A stretch of 64,000 bases of DNA from an uncultured Acetatifactor sp. Its GTDB lineage: Bacteria > Bacillota > Clostridia > Lachnospirales > Lachnospiraceae. The notes beneath the pieces are model-generated. The model saw only the letters and a list, made by a program, of their open reading frames with translations. It was not told where the DNA came from and did no database searches. Location: positions 62,001 to 126,000 of the forward strand of contig CAJTPN010000009.1 of NCBI GenBank assembly GCA_910578185.1. The letters run 5' to 3'. The first letter of the stretch is position 1, and each line of letters opens with the position of its first letter. The position numbers and the translations under genes were made by a program. This document shows, in pieces, positions 35,069 to 43,630 of the stretch.

Positions 35069-35997
35069 GTATGCCTCTTTTCGGCGTTTATTTTCGCCAG
35101 ATGATATTCAAAGTCACGCTTGTCCTTTGCCGACATGACTTCCAGAATCATACCTGCAAAGAAGGACAGAATCCCCGCGAGGACGATAAAGCCGCAGACG
35201 ATCAGTGTCGGGAACCGGGGGACAAGTCCTGTTTTCAGATATACGCTCACAATGGGGAACATGAGCAGCAAGGCAACGAGCAGCAAAAACAGGCACAGTA
35301 AACCAAAGAAATGTAACGGTTTATAGTTTCGGTATAGCTGTATCATTTTGCGGATGACCCGAAGACCGTCGCTGTAGGTGTTGAGTTTGGACACGCTGCC
35401 TTCCGGGCGGTCCCGATATTCCACTACCACGTTCTCCACCTGCATATTGTAATTCACCGCATGGATGGTCATTTCTGTTTCGATCTCGAACCCTTTGGAC
35501 ACCACGGGGAAAGTCTTGACAAATTCATAGCTGAAGGCCCTGTAGCCGGTCATGATATCTTTGATATCCGTGTGGAACAGTTTGTTGATGCCATAGCGCA
35601 TCAGACTGTTGCCAAAATTGTGGAAGGGCCTTTTATTTTCGGAAAAGTAGGTGGAAGAAAGTCTGTCGCCCACCACCATGTCCGCATTGTGGCACAATAC
35701 CATGTCCGCCATTTCCCTGGCGCAGTCCAGAGGATAGGTGTCGTCGCCGTCGATCATCAGATAACATTCCGCGTCAATCTCCCGGAACATTCTGCGGATA
35801 ACATTGCCCTTGCCCTGTTTGTATTCATGACGGACAATGGCGCCCTGGGCCTGTGCCAGTTCCACCGTTTTATCGGTGGAATTGTTGTTGTAAACATAGA
35901 TTGCCGCTTCCGGCAGGGCGGTTTGCACGTCGCGAATCACTTTTTCTATGGTTTGTTCTTCGTTGTAACAGGGAATTAACACTGCAATTTTATCCAT
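35065..35997 (-). CDS. Family 2 glycosyltransferase, GtrB/dolichyl-phosphate-mannose-synthase-like
   Basis: 310 residues. IPCYNEEQTI, the VYNNNSTDKT turn and catalytic DGDDTYPLD, then GYRAFS; two C-terminal membrane helices (about 230-300). It is the best-conserved polyprenyl-phosphate glycosyltransferase of this cluster. I start at ATG 35997, nine bases after AAAGGA; the longer frame to 36036 has no such site. First gene of the minus-strand unit 35997-30993; a TATAAT lies about 45 bases upstream but its -35 is poor. Confidence 0.88.
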   Translation of the reverse strand: MDKIAVLIPCYNEEQTIEKVIRDVQTALPEAAIYVYNNNSTDKTVELAQAQGAIVRHEYKQGKGNVIRRMFREIDAECYLMIDGDDTYPLDCAREMADMVLCHNADMVVGDRLSSTYFSENKRPFHNFGNSLMRYGINKLFHTDIKDIMTGYRAFSYEFVKTFPVVSKGFEIETEMTIHAVNYNMQVENVVVEYRDRPEGSVSKLNTYSDGLRVIRKMIQLYRNYKPLHFFGLLCLFLLLVALLLMFPIVSVYLKTGLVPRFPTLIVCGFIVLAGILSFFAGMILEVMSAKDKRDFEYHLAKINAEKRHT

Positions 35998-36190
35998 AAT
36001 TATGAATCCTTTCCGAAAAATGTAAAAGCCTGACAATAAAGATTATAACACGTTCCGGTAAGGTCAGCCACTGTTTTTGCAAAAAAACGGGCAGAATGCA
36101 ACATTTCAAACGTAACGGTTCAGACAAGGCGCTGAATTGCTGCTTACAAAACGACCTTGGTCCTGGAATCATTTTATGCCGCTGGCTTTT

Positions 36191-36249
36191 TTGACATGGA
36201 TATGCTATAACTATATAAGTATAGCATTTGACTTACATGTCCGTAAGTC
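36191..36249 (+). promoter_or_regulatory. Promoter with overlapping palindromic operator and second inverted repeat
   Basis: TTGACA (36191-36196), 17-nt spacer, TATAAG (36214-36219). The -10 box lies inside a perfect 8-bp palindrome ATGCTATA/TATAGCAT (36202-36209 and 36220-36227). A second perfect 7-bp inverted repeat GACTTAC/GTAAGTC follows at 36230-36249. It drives the gene at 36466 with a leader of about 240 bases in which I see no further gene. A regulator binding here is predicted. Confidence 0.6.
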
Positions 36250-36465
36250 TTGCAGGCCGCCTTAAAATGTGTTCAAGGACATATTCATATGCGGTTTTGC
36301 AAAACCTTCCGGCATGTGGTGGAGCGTAATGGAGGGTGCCCGGAAGCCGCGTATGTGGGAAACCGCGTAAAAAGCTGTAGATTCTTTTGCGGAGAGGAAG
36401 TATGCGTTGTGTGCCCAGGAAACAGGCGGAGGCGGGGCGCAGGTGGGAACCGGAGGATGGTGAAA

Positions 36466-38055
36466 ATGGCGGAAAAAAATAGAAAAGAGCAGATACGTAA
36501 GTCAGGAATCCTTGCTGTTGTGATTTTAATATTGGGGGGGACATTGCGCTTTGTAATGTTGGGGAGCGTACCGGGGGGGATGCACCAGGATGAAGCCTTT
36601 GTGGCATGGAATGCCTTTGCCATGCTGCGGGAAGGGATGGATTCCGCAGGGCATCATTTCCCTGTGTATATGGCTGACTGGGGGGACGGGCACAGTGCGC
36701 TGTATGTCTGGCTTCTGGTGCCGCTGTTTGCCCTGTCCGGAGGAAATATTACCCCGGCTCTCAGCCGCTTTCCTCAGGCGGCGGTGTCCTTCCTTACGCT
36801 GTGGGCGGTTTACTGCCTGATGAAGCGTCTTCTGGGAACCAGAGCAGGTCTGTGGGGGCTTGCGCTTCTGGCAGTCTGCCCATGGCACATTATGATGTCA
36901 AGGTGGGGATTGGATGCCAACCTGGCGCCGGGCTTTTTGATCTTTGGCCTGTATTTTTTCGTCAGGGGGTTGGAACGGGAGCAATTTTTGCTCTTGTCAG
37001 GTCTTTTTTACGGATTGAGCCTCTATTGTTATGCAGTGGTTTGGCCCATTGTTCCTTTTATGCTGATTTTGCAGACGGCCTATTGCGCCTGCCACAAGAA
37101 ACTTCGCTTGAACCGATGGAGCCTGCTTGGGGCGTTGATTTTGTTTCTCCTGGCGTTGCCTCTGATTTTATTTTTATTGGTAAACTCGGAAACCATTCCC
37201 GAGATCGCCCTGCCGTTTCTGACCATACCAAGGATGGGGGGCTACAGAGGGTCCGAGGTAGCTTTTGGCATTGGTGAAATGTGGGAAAATCTGCGCAATA
37301 CGCTGGTGCTCCTTGGCTGTCAGAATACCGGCAATCCATATGATTTCCTGTTGCCCTGGGGATTGTTTTATGATATCGGGCGCGTATTTATGGTGGTGGG
37401 CGCCGTTCTTTTGCTGCTGCGTCTGTGGGGCAGTTTTCGCAGGAAGGTCTTTGCGGGAGAATTTCTGCTGTTTGCGCAGTTGGCGGGAGGCGGCTTGTGC
37501 GGCGTTTTGGTTTCTGCGAGAATGCACCAGATCAACTGTCTTTTTATCCCGCTGGTGCTCTGTGAGGCATACGGGGTGTGGGCAGTGGGGGAGATGCTGC
37601 TGCAAAAGAAGGCCGTATTGGGGCGCGCTGTAGCTTGGGGTGTAGGAGCTGTTTACCTGGTGTGCCTGATCTTATTTCAAGTGGACTATTATACGGAGTA
37701 TCGACAGACTGCAGGGGCGTATTTTGGGGAAGGTCTGGAAGAATGTGTGGATTATGCCTGGCAGCAGTGCCAGGAGAGAGGAATTGGCACCATTACGGTG
37801 GAAAAAGGAGCCCAATGGCCAAGGCTTTTGCTCTATACGCAGGCGCTGCCCTCCGAGTATCTGGAGACAGTCGTCTATGATGTGGCGCCTGCTCCGGCAA
37901 GCTTTGAGACCAAAGGGATCCGTGTCAATACCAGAATCAATTATGACAATATCGACAGGACAAGCGTTTATATCCTGTATTTTACGGATACGCATCTGTT
38001 TGAAGATGATTTTACTTTGACAAAATTCCATGACTGGTATGTGGCGGTGCCTTAA
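36466..38055 (+). CDS. GT39/PMT-family-like membrane glycosyltransferase
   Basis: 529 residues, about 11 membrane segments. The first loop after TM1 carries MHQDEAF, the Asp-Glu pair used by ArnT/PMT enzymes, and YMADWGDGHSALYVW resembles the following conserved loop. It probably transfers sugar from a polyprenyl carrier on the outside of the membrane. I choose ATG 36466 because GGAGG stands nine bases upstream; an in-frame extension to 36250 is rich in Cys/Arg and has no ribosome site. The stop codon overlaps that of the convergent gene at 38052 by 4 bases. Confidence 0.8.
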   Translation: MAEKNRKEQIRKSGILAVVILILGGTLRFVMLGSVPGGMHQDEAFVAWNAFAMLREGMDSAGHHFPVYMADWGDGHSALYVWLLVPLFALSGGNITPALSRFPQAAVSFLTLWAVYCLMKRLLGTRAGLWGLALLAVCPWHIMMSRWGLDANLAPGFLIFGLYFFVRGLEREQFLLLSGLFYGLSLYCYAVVWPIVPFMLILQTAYCACHKKLRLNRWSLLGALILFLLALPLILFLLVNSETIPEIALPFLTIPRMGGYRGSEVAFGIGEMWENLRNTLVLLGCQNTGNPYDFLLPWGLFYDIGRVFMVVGAVLLLLRLWGSFRRKVFAGEFLLFAQLAGGGLCGVLVSARMHQINCLFIPLVLCEAYGVWAVGEMLLQKKAVLGRAVAWGVGAVYLVCLILFQVDYYTEYRQTAGAYFGEGLEECVDYAWQQCQERGIGTITVEKGAQWPRLLLYTQALPSEYLETVVYDVAPAPASFETKGIRVNTRINYDNIDRTSVYILYFTDTHLFEDDFTLTKFHDWYVAVP

Positions 38056-39275
38056 GGCAGCGCCAGGGGCGGTCTGGTGTAGGTGAGGTTGTTGCATTGA
38101 TAGATACAGATTCCGTAACAGGCAAGCATGACAAGGAGGGGGACTGCGTAAGCCGCCGTCTTGTTTTCATATTGCCGGATCCTCTTTATGGCGCTTGCGG
38201 CAGGAACACAGAGAAAGAGATATGCCATTCCAAAGAAGATTGCCGGTGTCTCAATCAAGCTGATCAGTTTCAGGGCCCAGTCCCCTAATCGCTGGAAATA
38301 ATCCCAGGGGAAACCAATGTAGGACAGAAGGATGAAAAATGCGGCCGTTCCGGTGAAGACTTTGCATTGCATGGAGGGTTTCCGGCCGGTTACAAAGAAC
38401 AGCCAAATCCCTGTCAGCAGGCATATTACCATGCCAAGACCCATGCCGGGATGGCCTTCCCGGAAGGCGTAAGAACTGAAATAACTGCCCAGAGGGTAAC
38501 CTTTCGGCATAATGGATCCCAAGGGCATGTTCAGATCCTGAAAACCGTTTCGGAACAGATATTGGAAAAGCCTGTAGAGACCTGGCAGAAACAGGAGACT
38601 TCCGGCGATTGGTGCAATGAGGACTGAGAGCCTTCTCTTTGCCAGCCCTGACGGCAGTGTGACGCCCGCAGCGATCAGAAAGAACACGGTATCTCCATAT
38701 CCGATGCCGGCTAAAGAGAGGGCGGCGGCAGTCAGATTCCATATCTGATTCCCTTCTTTTTGCAGCAGTCCCAGAATTGCCCATAAATACACGGGCAGAA
38801 GCATCCATGCGGCGGTTTGGGAGAGATCCCCCAGGTCGTAGCAAACATAGATCCGGTAGGGACAGGTCATATATAGCAATACGCCGAAAAACACCGGCAG
38901 TTTGGACTCACTGTGAGAAAAGATTCTGCCAAACAGCAGAATGGAAGCGGCAAGGGTTCCTGCCTGTATGGCCAGCATATAGGAGCGGTAGGCAAAGACC
39001 AGATTGTTCCCCAATCGGTAAACAAGCGCCGGAAGAAAAAACCATAGATTAGAATCCATGCCGTTTGCGGGGATTCCCGTGGATGCAATGGCCTCGGCCG
39101 ACGCAAACAAAGGGAAGCCGCCCGGGGATCCCCCTTCTGACAGTTCACACATTCTTGCCACCCATTCTCCGATGATGCCGCCCTCCATGATATAATTGCA
39201 GCTTACCGGGAACAAAACCACAAGCCCTGTCAACGCCAATAATATACGATATTGAAAACTCTCATTGTTCTTCAT
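38052..39275 (-). CDS. Polytopic membrane protein (YfhO/GT-C-like), coupled to an XRE regulator
   Basis: 407 residues, about 10 hydrophobic helices; an early extracytoplasmic loop with EWVARM.EL and an NGMDSNLWFFLP segment is GT-C-like. The start could be GTG 39284 (overlapping the regulator's stop as GTGA) or ATG 39275; I use 39275 because spacing from GAGGG is more workable. It is transcribed from the XRE promoter and likely co-regulated. Function unknown beyond membrane localisation. Confidence 0.7.
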   Translation of the reverse strand: MKNNESFQYRILLALTGLVVLFPVSCNYIMEGGIIGEWVARMCELSEGGSPGGFPLFASAEAIASTGIPANGMDSNLWFFLPALVYRLGNNLVFAYRSYMLAIQAGTLAASILLFGRIFSHSESKLPVFFGVLLYMTCPYRIYVCYDLGDLSQTAAWMLLPVYLWAILGLLQKEGNQIWNLTAAALSLAGIGYGDTVFFLIAAGVTLPSGLAKRRLSVLIAPIAGSLLFLPGLYRLFQYLFRNGFQDLNMPLGSIMPKGYPLGSYFSSYAFREGHPGMGLGMVICLLTGIWLFFVTGRKPSMQCKVFTGTAAFFILLSYIGFPWDYFQRLGDWALKLISLIETPAIFFGMAYLFLCVPAASAIKRIRQYENKTAAYAVPLLVMLACYGICIYQCNNLTYTRPPLALP

Positions 39276-39280
39276 TGCAA

Positions 39281-39655
39281 TCACCGTCCCTCGTTTCGAT
39301 TCGCCCTGCGCCGGTCTGCGGCGGTTTCATTTTTATCCTGAAGTTCAGCAAGCTTTTTGATTTGTTCCAGCGCATAATCTTGGAATTCCGGACGCAGACT
39401 TTTAAAAATTTTCAGGGCTTCCTCCAGCTTATCCGCTTCTTCCGGATTTCCCTCAAACATCTCTCCTTCACCTGTTTCCAGCCAGCGCGCATTTACTTTG
39501 TATAACCGACACACATGCCGGAGGAAAAGTTCCTTGGGCTGAACACGGCCATATTCGATATTACTGATTACATCCCGGCTGACGCCCAGTTTTTCACCAA
39601 ATGCCCTCTGGGACAGCTTAAGCGCCTCCCGCACAGCTCTGATTCGATTGAACAA
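39281..39655 (-). CDS. XRE-family helix-turn-helix transcriptional regulator
   Basis: 124 residues. HTH_3 domain: LKLSQRAFGEKLGVSRDVISNIEYGR with the Q..FG..LGVS..VISN.E signature, then W.ETGEGEMF as in many small phage-repressor-like regulators, and a charged C-terminal helix. The start is TTG at 39655, seven bases after AAGGGGGG. The upstream GTG at 39682 would sit at the predicted transcription start and lacks a site. A palindrome overlaps the -35 box of its own promoter, suggesting autoregulation. Confidence 0.88.
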   Translation of the reverse strand: MFNRIRAVREALKLSQRAFGEKLGVSRDVISNIEYGRVQPKELFLRHVCRLYKVNARWLETGEGEMFEGNPEEADKLEEALKIFKSLRPEFQDYALEQIKKLAELQDKNETAADRRRANRNEGR

Positions 39656-39689
39656 ATAACTTCCCCCCTTCAACGGTTCCACTCAAGCT

Positions 39690-39746
39690 ATATTACAACA
39701 CAAAAATTCCTCTGTCAACACAAATAACACAAAGTAAGTGTTGACA
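39690..39746 (-). promoter_or_regulatory. Promoter and palindromic operator of the XRE regulator
   Basis: On the minus strand TTGACA (39718-39713), 17-nt spacer, TAATAT (39695-39690). A perfect 9-bp inverted repeat TGTCAACAC/GTGTTGACA (39713-39721 and 39738-39746) covers the -35 box. Autorepression by the regulator at 39281-39655 is the simple reading. Confidence 0.7.
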
Positions 39747-39839
39747 AAATACAGCTTTTTCCGGGTTTTGTGAATAGACCTATGAGATCAAAATTTGACT
39801 AAATTTGCGATTGAAAAAAGTAGAAAAATGTAAAAAATA

Positions 39840-39848
39840 TGATATACT
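39840..39848 (+). promoter_or_regulatory. Extended -10 promoter of the Fst-like peptide gene
   Basis: TGATATACT is an extended -10 element (TGn plus TATACT, 39843-39848). No good -35 is visible at 17 nt. Transcription would start near 39855, about 40 bases before the peptide start. Confidence 0.55.
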
Positions 39849-39895
39849 GTTATTGTTACCGCCCCGATACTGGTGACAGGAAGGGGGTGTGGCAT

Positions 39896-39982
39896 GTGGA
39901 TATGCTGTTATCTTTTGTTCTCTCCATATTGGCCGGTGTAATAGCCTATTACCTGTGCAAGTGGCTTGATGGGGAAGAATAG
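39896..39982 (+). CDS. 28-residue hydrophobic peptide, candidate Fst-like type I toxin
   Basis: GTG start, TAG at 39980-39982. GGAAGGGGG lies 8 bases upstream, a strong ribosome site. The peptide has one membrane segment (LLSFVLSILAGVIAYYL) followed by CKWLDGEE; a hydrophobic span, then K/R-W-L and an acidic tail is the pattern of Fst/Ldr-type toxins. It would insert in the membrane. It is followed by a bidirectional terminator and faces a convergent antisense promoter, so regulation by antisense RNA is expected. Too short for homology from sequence alone; the locus layout is the main argument. Confidence 0.7.
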   Translation: MDMLLSFVLSILAGVIAYYLCKWLDGEE

Positions 39983-40011
39983 TCGGTAACCAGGCCCAAA
40001 CGGTTGACTTC

Positions 40012-40102
40012 TCCGTAAAAGAAGAAGCCTCGAAAGTATTGGCCGTACTTTCGGGGCTTCGTTCTTTTTGTGTGTCATGTGGACACTGTTATCTTTTTGC
40101 CT
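40012..40102 (-). ncRNA. Predicted antisense RNA antitoxin of the Fst-like locus
   Basis: A consensus minus-strand promoter at 40137-40109 would start an RNA near 40102 that ends at the shared terminator, about 85-90 nt. Its 5' part is complementary to 40076-40097, which directly repeats the peptide gene's start region: CATGTGGA at 39893-39900 and 40076-40083, and CTGTTATCTTTT at 39905-39916 and 40086-40097. The RNA can therefore pair with the toxin's translation start in trans and with its terminator hairpin. This is the RNA I/RNA II logic of the pAD1 par locus. Start and end are predicted, not observed. Confidence 0.6.
40024..40069. terminator. Bidirectional terminator shared by toxin mRNA and antisense RNA
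   Basis: A 15-bp stem (40024-40038 with 40046-40060, one wobble), 7-nt loop. GTTCTTTTT follows on the plus strand, and the minus strand reads TTCTTTTACG after the stem. Confidence 0.85.
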
Positions 40103-40108
40103 ACTGGC

Positions 40109-40137
40109 ATTATAGCATATGCCGATTGCATTTTCAA
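40109..40137 (-). promoter_or_regulatory. Consensus promoter of the antisense RNA
   Basis: On the minus strand TTGAAA (40137-40132), 17-nt spacer, TATAAT (40114-40109). It points toward the hydrophobic peptide gene. Confidence 0.75.
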
Positions 40138-40366
40138 TATGCTTTTATCTCGCTTTTTATGCAAAATACTCGGTATGTGACAGTTATTTTATGATACTAC
40201 GAAAAAATAGCAAATATCATTTTGGTGATTCTATCATAGTTCTTTGCGGATATTATATGCAGAATTACAACGAATTCATAAATTGCTGGACGAAGGGAGA
40301 TATTGTCAGTATAATAGATAGGTAGTCAGGGGGAGGAAAGACGGAAGAAAGCGTGGGACTTGGAGA

Positions 40367-40897
40367 ATGAAGACATATGTTGACGAGGATGCAGGCATTT
40401 ACCTGCGGCTTATGACTCATGAGGATACGGACAAGATTGTGCAATGGCGAAACAGCGATGAGGTGCGGAACAATTTTATTTACCGGGAGCTTTTTACCAG
40501 AGAGGGACATGAGCGTTGGATCAGAGATATGGTGGAGACGGGCAGGGTGGTGCAGATGATCATATGTGCCCTTGCGGACCACAGGGCGCTGGGAAGCGTT
40601 TTTATCAGGGATATCGACAGGCAGCACAACAAGGCCGAGTATGGTATTTTTATCGGGGAGGCCGATGCCAGGGACAGGGGCGTTGGAACTGCCGCGGCAA
40701 AGCTGATGCTTCGCTATTGCTTTGAGGAGGAGGGACTTCATCGGATTTATCTGCGGGTACTCTCCGGCAATGAGCGGGCCGTTCGCAGCTATGAGAAGGC
40801 GGGATTCGTAAAGGAAGCATGTCTCAAAGACGATGTGCGTATCGACGGAAGGTATTGTGATATCATATGGATGGCTGCCGTCCATCCCACAGAATAA
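40367..40897 (+). CDS. GNAT-family N-acetyltransferase (RimJ/RimL-like)
   Basis: 176 residues. The GNAT core includes LRLMTHEDTDKIVQWRN (the common sugar-acetyltransferase opening), YGIFIGE, RDRGVGTAAAKLML (acetyl-CoA pyrophosphate-binding R-G-x-G-T/A) and N.RAVRSYEKAGF. RBS GGAG before ATG. Located next to glycosyltransferases; acetylation of an amino-sugar nucleotide such as the product of the aminotransferase at 30993 is a reasonable idea. It is distinct from the better PseH candidate at 57896. Confidence 0.88.
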   Translation: MKTYVDEDAGIYLRLMTHEDTDKIVQWRNSDEVRNNFIYRELFTREGHERWIRDMVETGRVVQMIICALADHRALGSVFIRDIDRQHNKAEYGIFIGEADARDRGVGTAAAKLMLRYCFEEEGLHRIYLRVLSGNERAVRSYEKAGFVKEACLKDDVRIDGRYCDIIWMAAVHPTE

Positions 40898-40911
40898 GGA
40901 AGTACAGGACT

Positions 40912-41838
40912 ATGAAAAAAGTAAGCTTTGTGATTCCGTGCTATCGTTCGGAGCGGACTTTGCCCCATGTGATAGCTGAGATCGAAGAAAAAATGAATAC
41001 TTTGGGAACATATCAATATGATATTTTTCTGGTAAACGACTGCTCACCGGACAATACCTTTCAGGTGATTCGGAAGCTTTGCGGGGAATATGAGAATATC
41101 AAGGGAATTGATTTTGCCCGTAATTTTGGGCAGCATGCCGCATTGATGGCGGGGCTGCGTCATGCGGACGGGGATTATGTGGTATGTCTGGATGACGACG
41201 GGCAGACCCCTGCGGATGAAGTGGACAGGCTTCTGAATAAGCTGGAGGAAGGGTATGATGCAGTTTATGCCCAATATGATCATAAGCAGCATTCTGCTTT
41301 CCGCAATCTGGGCAGCAAGCTTAATGAGCGCATGACCCGCATGATGCTGGGCAAGCCGCCGGAACTGTATCTTTCCAGCTACTTTGCGGTGAAGAGGTTT
41401 GTGGTGGAGGATATGATTCGCTATGAAAATTCATATCCCTATGTAATCGGTCTGGTGCTGCGGGCTACTCGGAATATTGCAAATGTTCCCGTAAACCACA
41501 GGGAGAGAGAGGCAGGCACTTCCGGCTATACGCTGAAGAAGCTGATGGGGCTGTGGTTTAACGGTTTTACCGCGTTTTCCGTGAAGCCTCTGCGGGCTGC
41601 AACCTGTGTGGGAGGCGTCAGCGCCGTGATTGGATTCCTCTATGGGATCTATACGATCATAAAGAGGTTTGTCAATCCTGCAGTACCTATGGGATTCAGT
41701 TCCATGATGTCGGCGATGGTGTTTTTCGGAGGAATGATTATGTTGATGTTGGGATTGATCGGGGAGTATATCGGCCGCATTTACATTAGTTTGAATAATT
41801 CGCCCCAATATGTGATTCGGGAGAAGCTCAATATATAA
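40912..41838 (+). CDS. Polyprenyl-phosphate glycosyltransferase, GtrB-like (family 2)
   Basis: 308 residues. IPCYRSERTL, FLVNDCSPDNT, CLDDDGQTP (metal site), then REAGTSGYTLKKL and two membrane helices near the C-terminus ending in YIGRIY. These are the features of bactoprenol-glucosyltransferase GtrB-like enzymes, which make a lipid-linked sugar that a membrane transferase uses outside the cell. GtrII-like partners lie at 45350 and 61728. ATG 40912 follows AAGGAAG 14 bases after the GNAT stop, so the two are co-transcribed. Confidence 0.92.
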   Translation: MKKVSFVIPCYRSERTLPHVIAEIEEKMNTLGTYQYDIFLVNDCSPDNTFQVIRKLCGEYENIKGIDFARNFGQHAALMAGLRHADGDYVVCLDDDGQTPADEVDRLLNKLEEGYDAVYAQYDHKQHSAFRNLGSKLNERMTRMMLGKPPELYLSSYFAVKRFVVEDMIRYENSYPYVIGLVLRATRNIANVPVNHREREAGTSGYTLKKLMGLWFNGFTAFSVKPLRAATCVGGVSAVIGFLYGIYTIIKRFVNPAVPMGFSSMMSAMVFFGGMIMLMLGLIGEYIGRIYISLNNSPQYVIREKLNI

Positions 41839-41863
41839 AGTGCGGGATTTCCACGGAGGAAAA

Positions 41864-43597
41864 TTGAAGTTAGAAAGGCGGGTGGTTTTCGTGGAGGGAT
41901 TTTTAAAATGGTGGAAGCGGGATAAAAGATATATGGTTCTGGTCAAGTCCGTGATTCTTTCGCTTCTGCCCCTGGTCTGCTGTCTGGTTTACTGCGCCGC
42001 CCAGGGGACCGGGCTTGGAGCGGTTTATCTGCCGGCTTCTGAGTGGAACGATGAGCTGTTTTATTATAAACAGGTGGAAGGGATTGTAAACTACGGATAT
42101 CCAAGAGGTTTTTTTGGCTTTAACGAAAGCCGTGCTCTGCAGCTTTCCTTTGCGGCGTGGAGTCCGGTTTTGGTATTTCCCTGGGTGATATGGGGGCTGC
42201 TTTTTGGCTGGAATCTGATGTCGCCTGTGCTCTGCAATATTTTCCTGATGATGCTTTGCTGTTTTTTGTTCGTATGGCTGGTGAAGCCCTCCTGGAAGCA
42301 GCTTGGAATTCTGGGATTTCTCTTTTGTCTCTATACGCCCTTTGTGCGTTACATGCTCTCTGCAATGCCGGAGGTAATCTGCTTTTCCTTGTTGATCTTT
42401 TTTTATTCCCTTGCCCTGAATTATCTGCGGCGGGAGAGGGGATACAAGCTGGTGATTCTTTTTGTTACCGCCGGACTGATGACGCTGATGCGGCCTTACA
42501 TGTTACTGTTTTTGCTGCTGCCCTGCGGTTTCTGGATTCGCAGGAGCAAATGGAAGGGAGCGGTTGGTTCTCTTGCCGTATTGGCCGGGGTGCTGGGGGC
42601 GTATGCCTGTATTAAGCATTTCCTGGGAGCGGAGTATTTTGCGCCGTTATTTTTTACGGATTGGGTTTCGGCGTTTTGGGAGCAGGGGGTAGTAGAGGGA
42701 ATACGCTTTACTTTGGGAAGGCTTTATTATATGGGAAAGAGCTTCTTTGGGCATACGCTGCAAGGCTATCGTACAGGGCTGGCCTCGGGCGCGTTCTTTG
42801 CGGGATTTCTGGTGTGTATGGCCGTGCTGGTATACCAGTGCCTGCGGGATGTTCGGCTGTGGAGAAAGCAATTACCGGAGCCCCTTGCCAAGGTGGAAGA
42901 GAGAAAGGGGCGCATGTCAAAGCAGTGGCAATCGTTTCCAGGTAAAGAGGAAGGCGGGGGACAGGCAGTGCGGTCAGCCTGGGAGGAAGACGCCAGGAAA
43001 AGAAGGAGCCTTCTGGTGATAGAGGCTCATCTTGCCTTCAGCTTTGTGGCCATGTTCTTTGCGCTGCTGCTTATGTATAAACTCACGGAGGGCAGTAAGC
43101 ATCTTCTGACCTTTATGGCGGCAGCCATTTTTATAATTTCGCTGATGGAGACAAGATTTTATAAAAAGGTGGTTTTAACGGGGATTACATTTGCCTATTT
43201 TTATTCTTATATGGCAGTAGACCCCTATGATTATCAGGTGCCTTTTGTACAGGAAGAGCGTCGTGCCGAGCTGGAAGGATGGCGGGAGAAGCTGTCGGAA
43301 CAGCTGGTGTTGAATTTGGATGAGAGTGCCCCGCAATATGAGAATGTGGTGATATGGGTGCTCTACGATACGGTGGATGGCAAATCCGTAAATACTCAGT
43401 GGCAGCTTTTGTATGGGCTGCCGGAGGGAATGGGAATCAGCTGCTGTATGCCGGATTATGTGATGGAACACTTTGACGCCCTTCAAAGCAGGTATATCTG
43501 CGTGTCGCCGGAGGGCGCCATTGAAGACAGGTGTGTGGAGGCGGGTTACAGGAAGCTGGCGGAAGGAGAAAAGGCTGTGCTCTATCAGCGCTATTAA
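41864..43597 (+). CDS. Polytopic membrane protein, GT-C-like
   Basis: About 577 residues, 11-12 membrane segments. The first large loop carries SEWNDELFYYKQVEG, with the Asp-Glu pair expected of a GT-C enzyme. A charged insert (about 355-395) separates the membrane region from later helices and a C-terminal soluble part. The start is uncertain: TTG 41864 has GGAGG four bases away; GTG at 41882 or 41891 are alternatives. No named family recognised. It follows the GtrB-like gene after 25 bases. Confidence 0.72.
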   Translation: MKLERRVVFVEGFLKWWKRDKRYMVLVKSVILSLLPLVCCLVYCAAQGTGLGAVYLPASEWNDELFYYKQVEGIVNYGYPRGFFGFNESRALQLSFAAWSPVLVFPWVIWGLLFGWNLMSPVLCNIFLMMLCCFLFVWLVKPSWKQLGILGFLFCLYTPFVRYMLSAMPEVICFSLLIFFYSLALNYLRRERGYKLVILFVTAGLMTLMRPYMLLFLLLPCGFWIRRSKWKGAVGSLAVLAGVLGAYACIKHFLGAEYFAPLFFTDWVSAFWEQGVVEGIRFTLGRLYYMGKSFFGHTLQGYRTGLASGAFFAGFLVCMAVLVYQCLRDVRLWRKQLPEPLAKVEERKGRMSKQWQSFPGKEEGGGQAVRSAWEEDARKRRSLLVIEAHLAFSFVAMFFALLLMYKLTEGSKHLLTFMAAAIFIISLMETRFYKKVVLTGITFAYFYSYMAVDPYDYQVPFVQEERRAELEGWREKLSEQLVLNLDESAPQYENVVIWVLYDTVDGKSVNTQWQLLYGLPEGMGISCCMPDYVMEHFDALQSRYICVSPEGAIEDRCVEAGYRKLAEGEKAVLYQRY

Positions 43598-43630
43598 GAG
43601 CGAATCCCTGCTGGGCAGACGTGGTATGAT

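Noticed and set aside
36250..36465. N-terminal extension of the GT39-like protein
   Set aside because: Cys/Arg-rich, no ribosome site, overlaps the leader; GGAGG at 36452 points to ATG 36466.
40119..40325. 68-residue frame downstream of the antisense promoter
   Set aside because: No ribosome site and it overlaps the antisense RNA promoter; composition is AT-driven.
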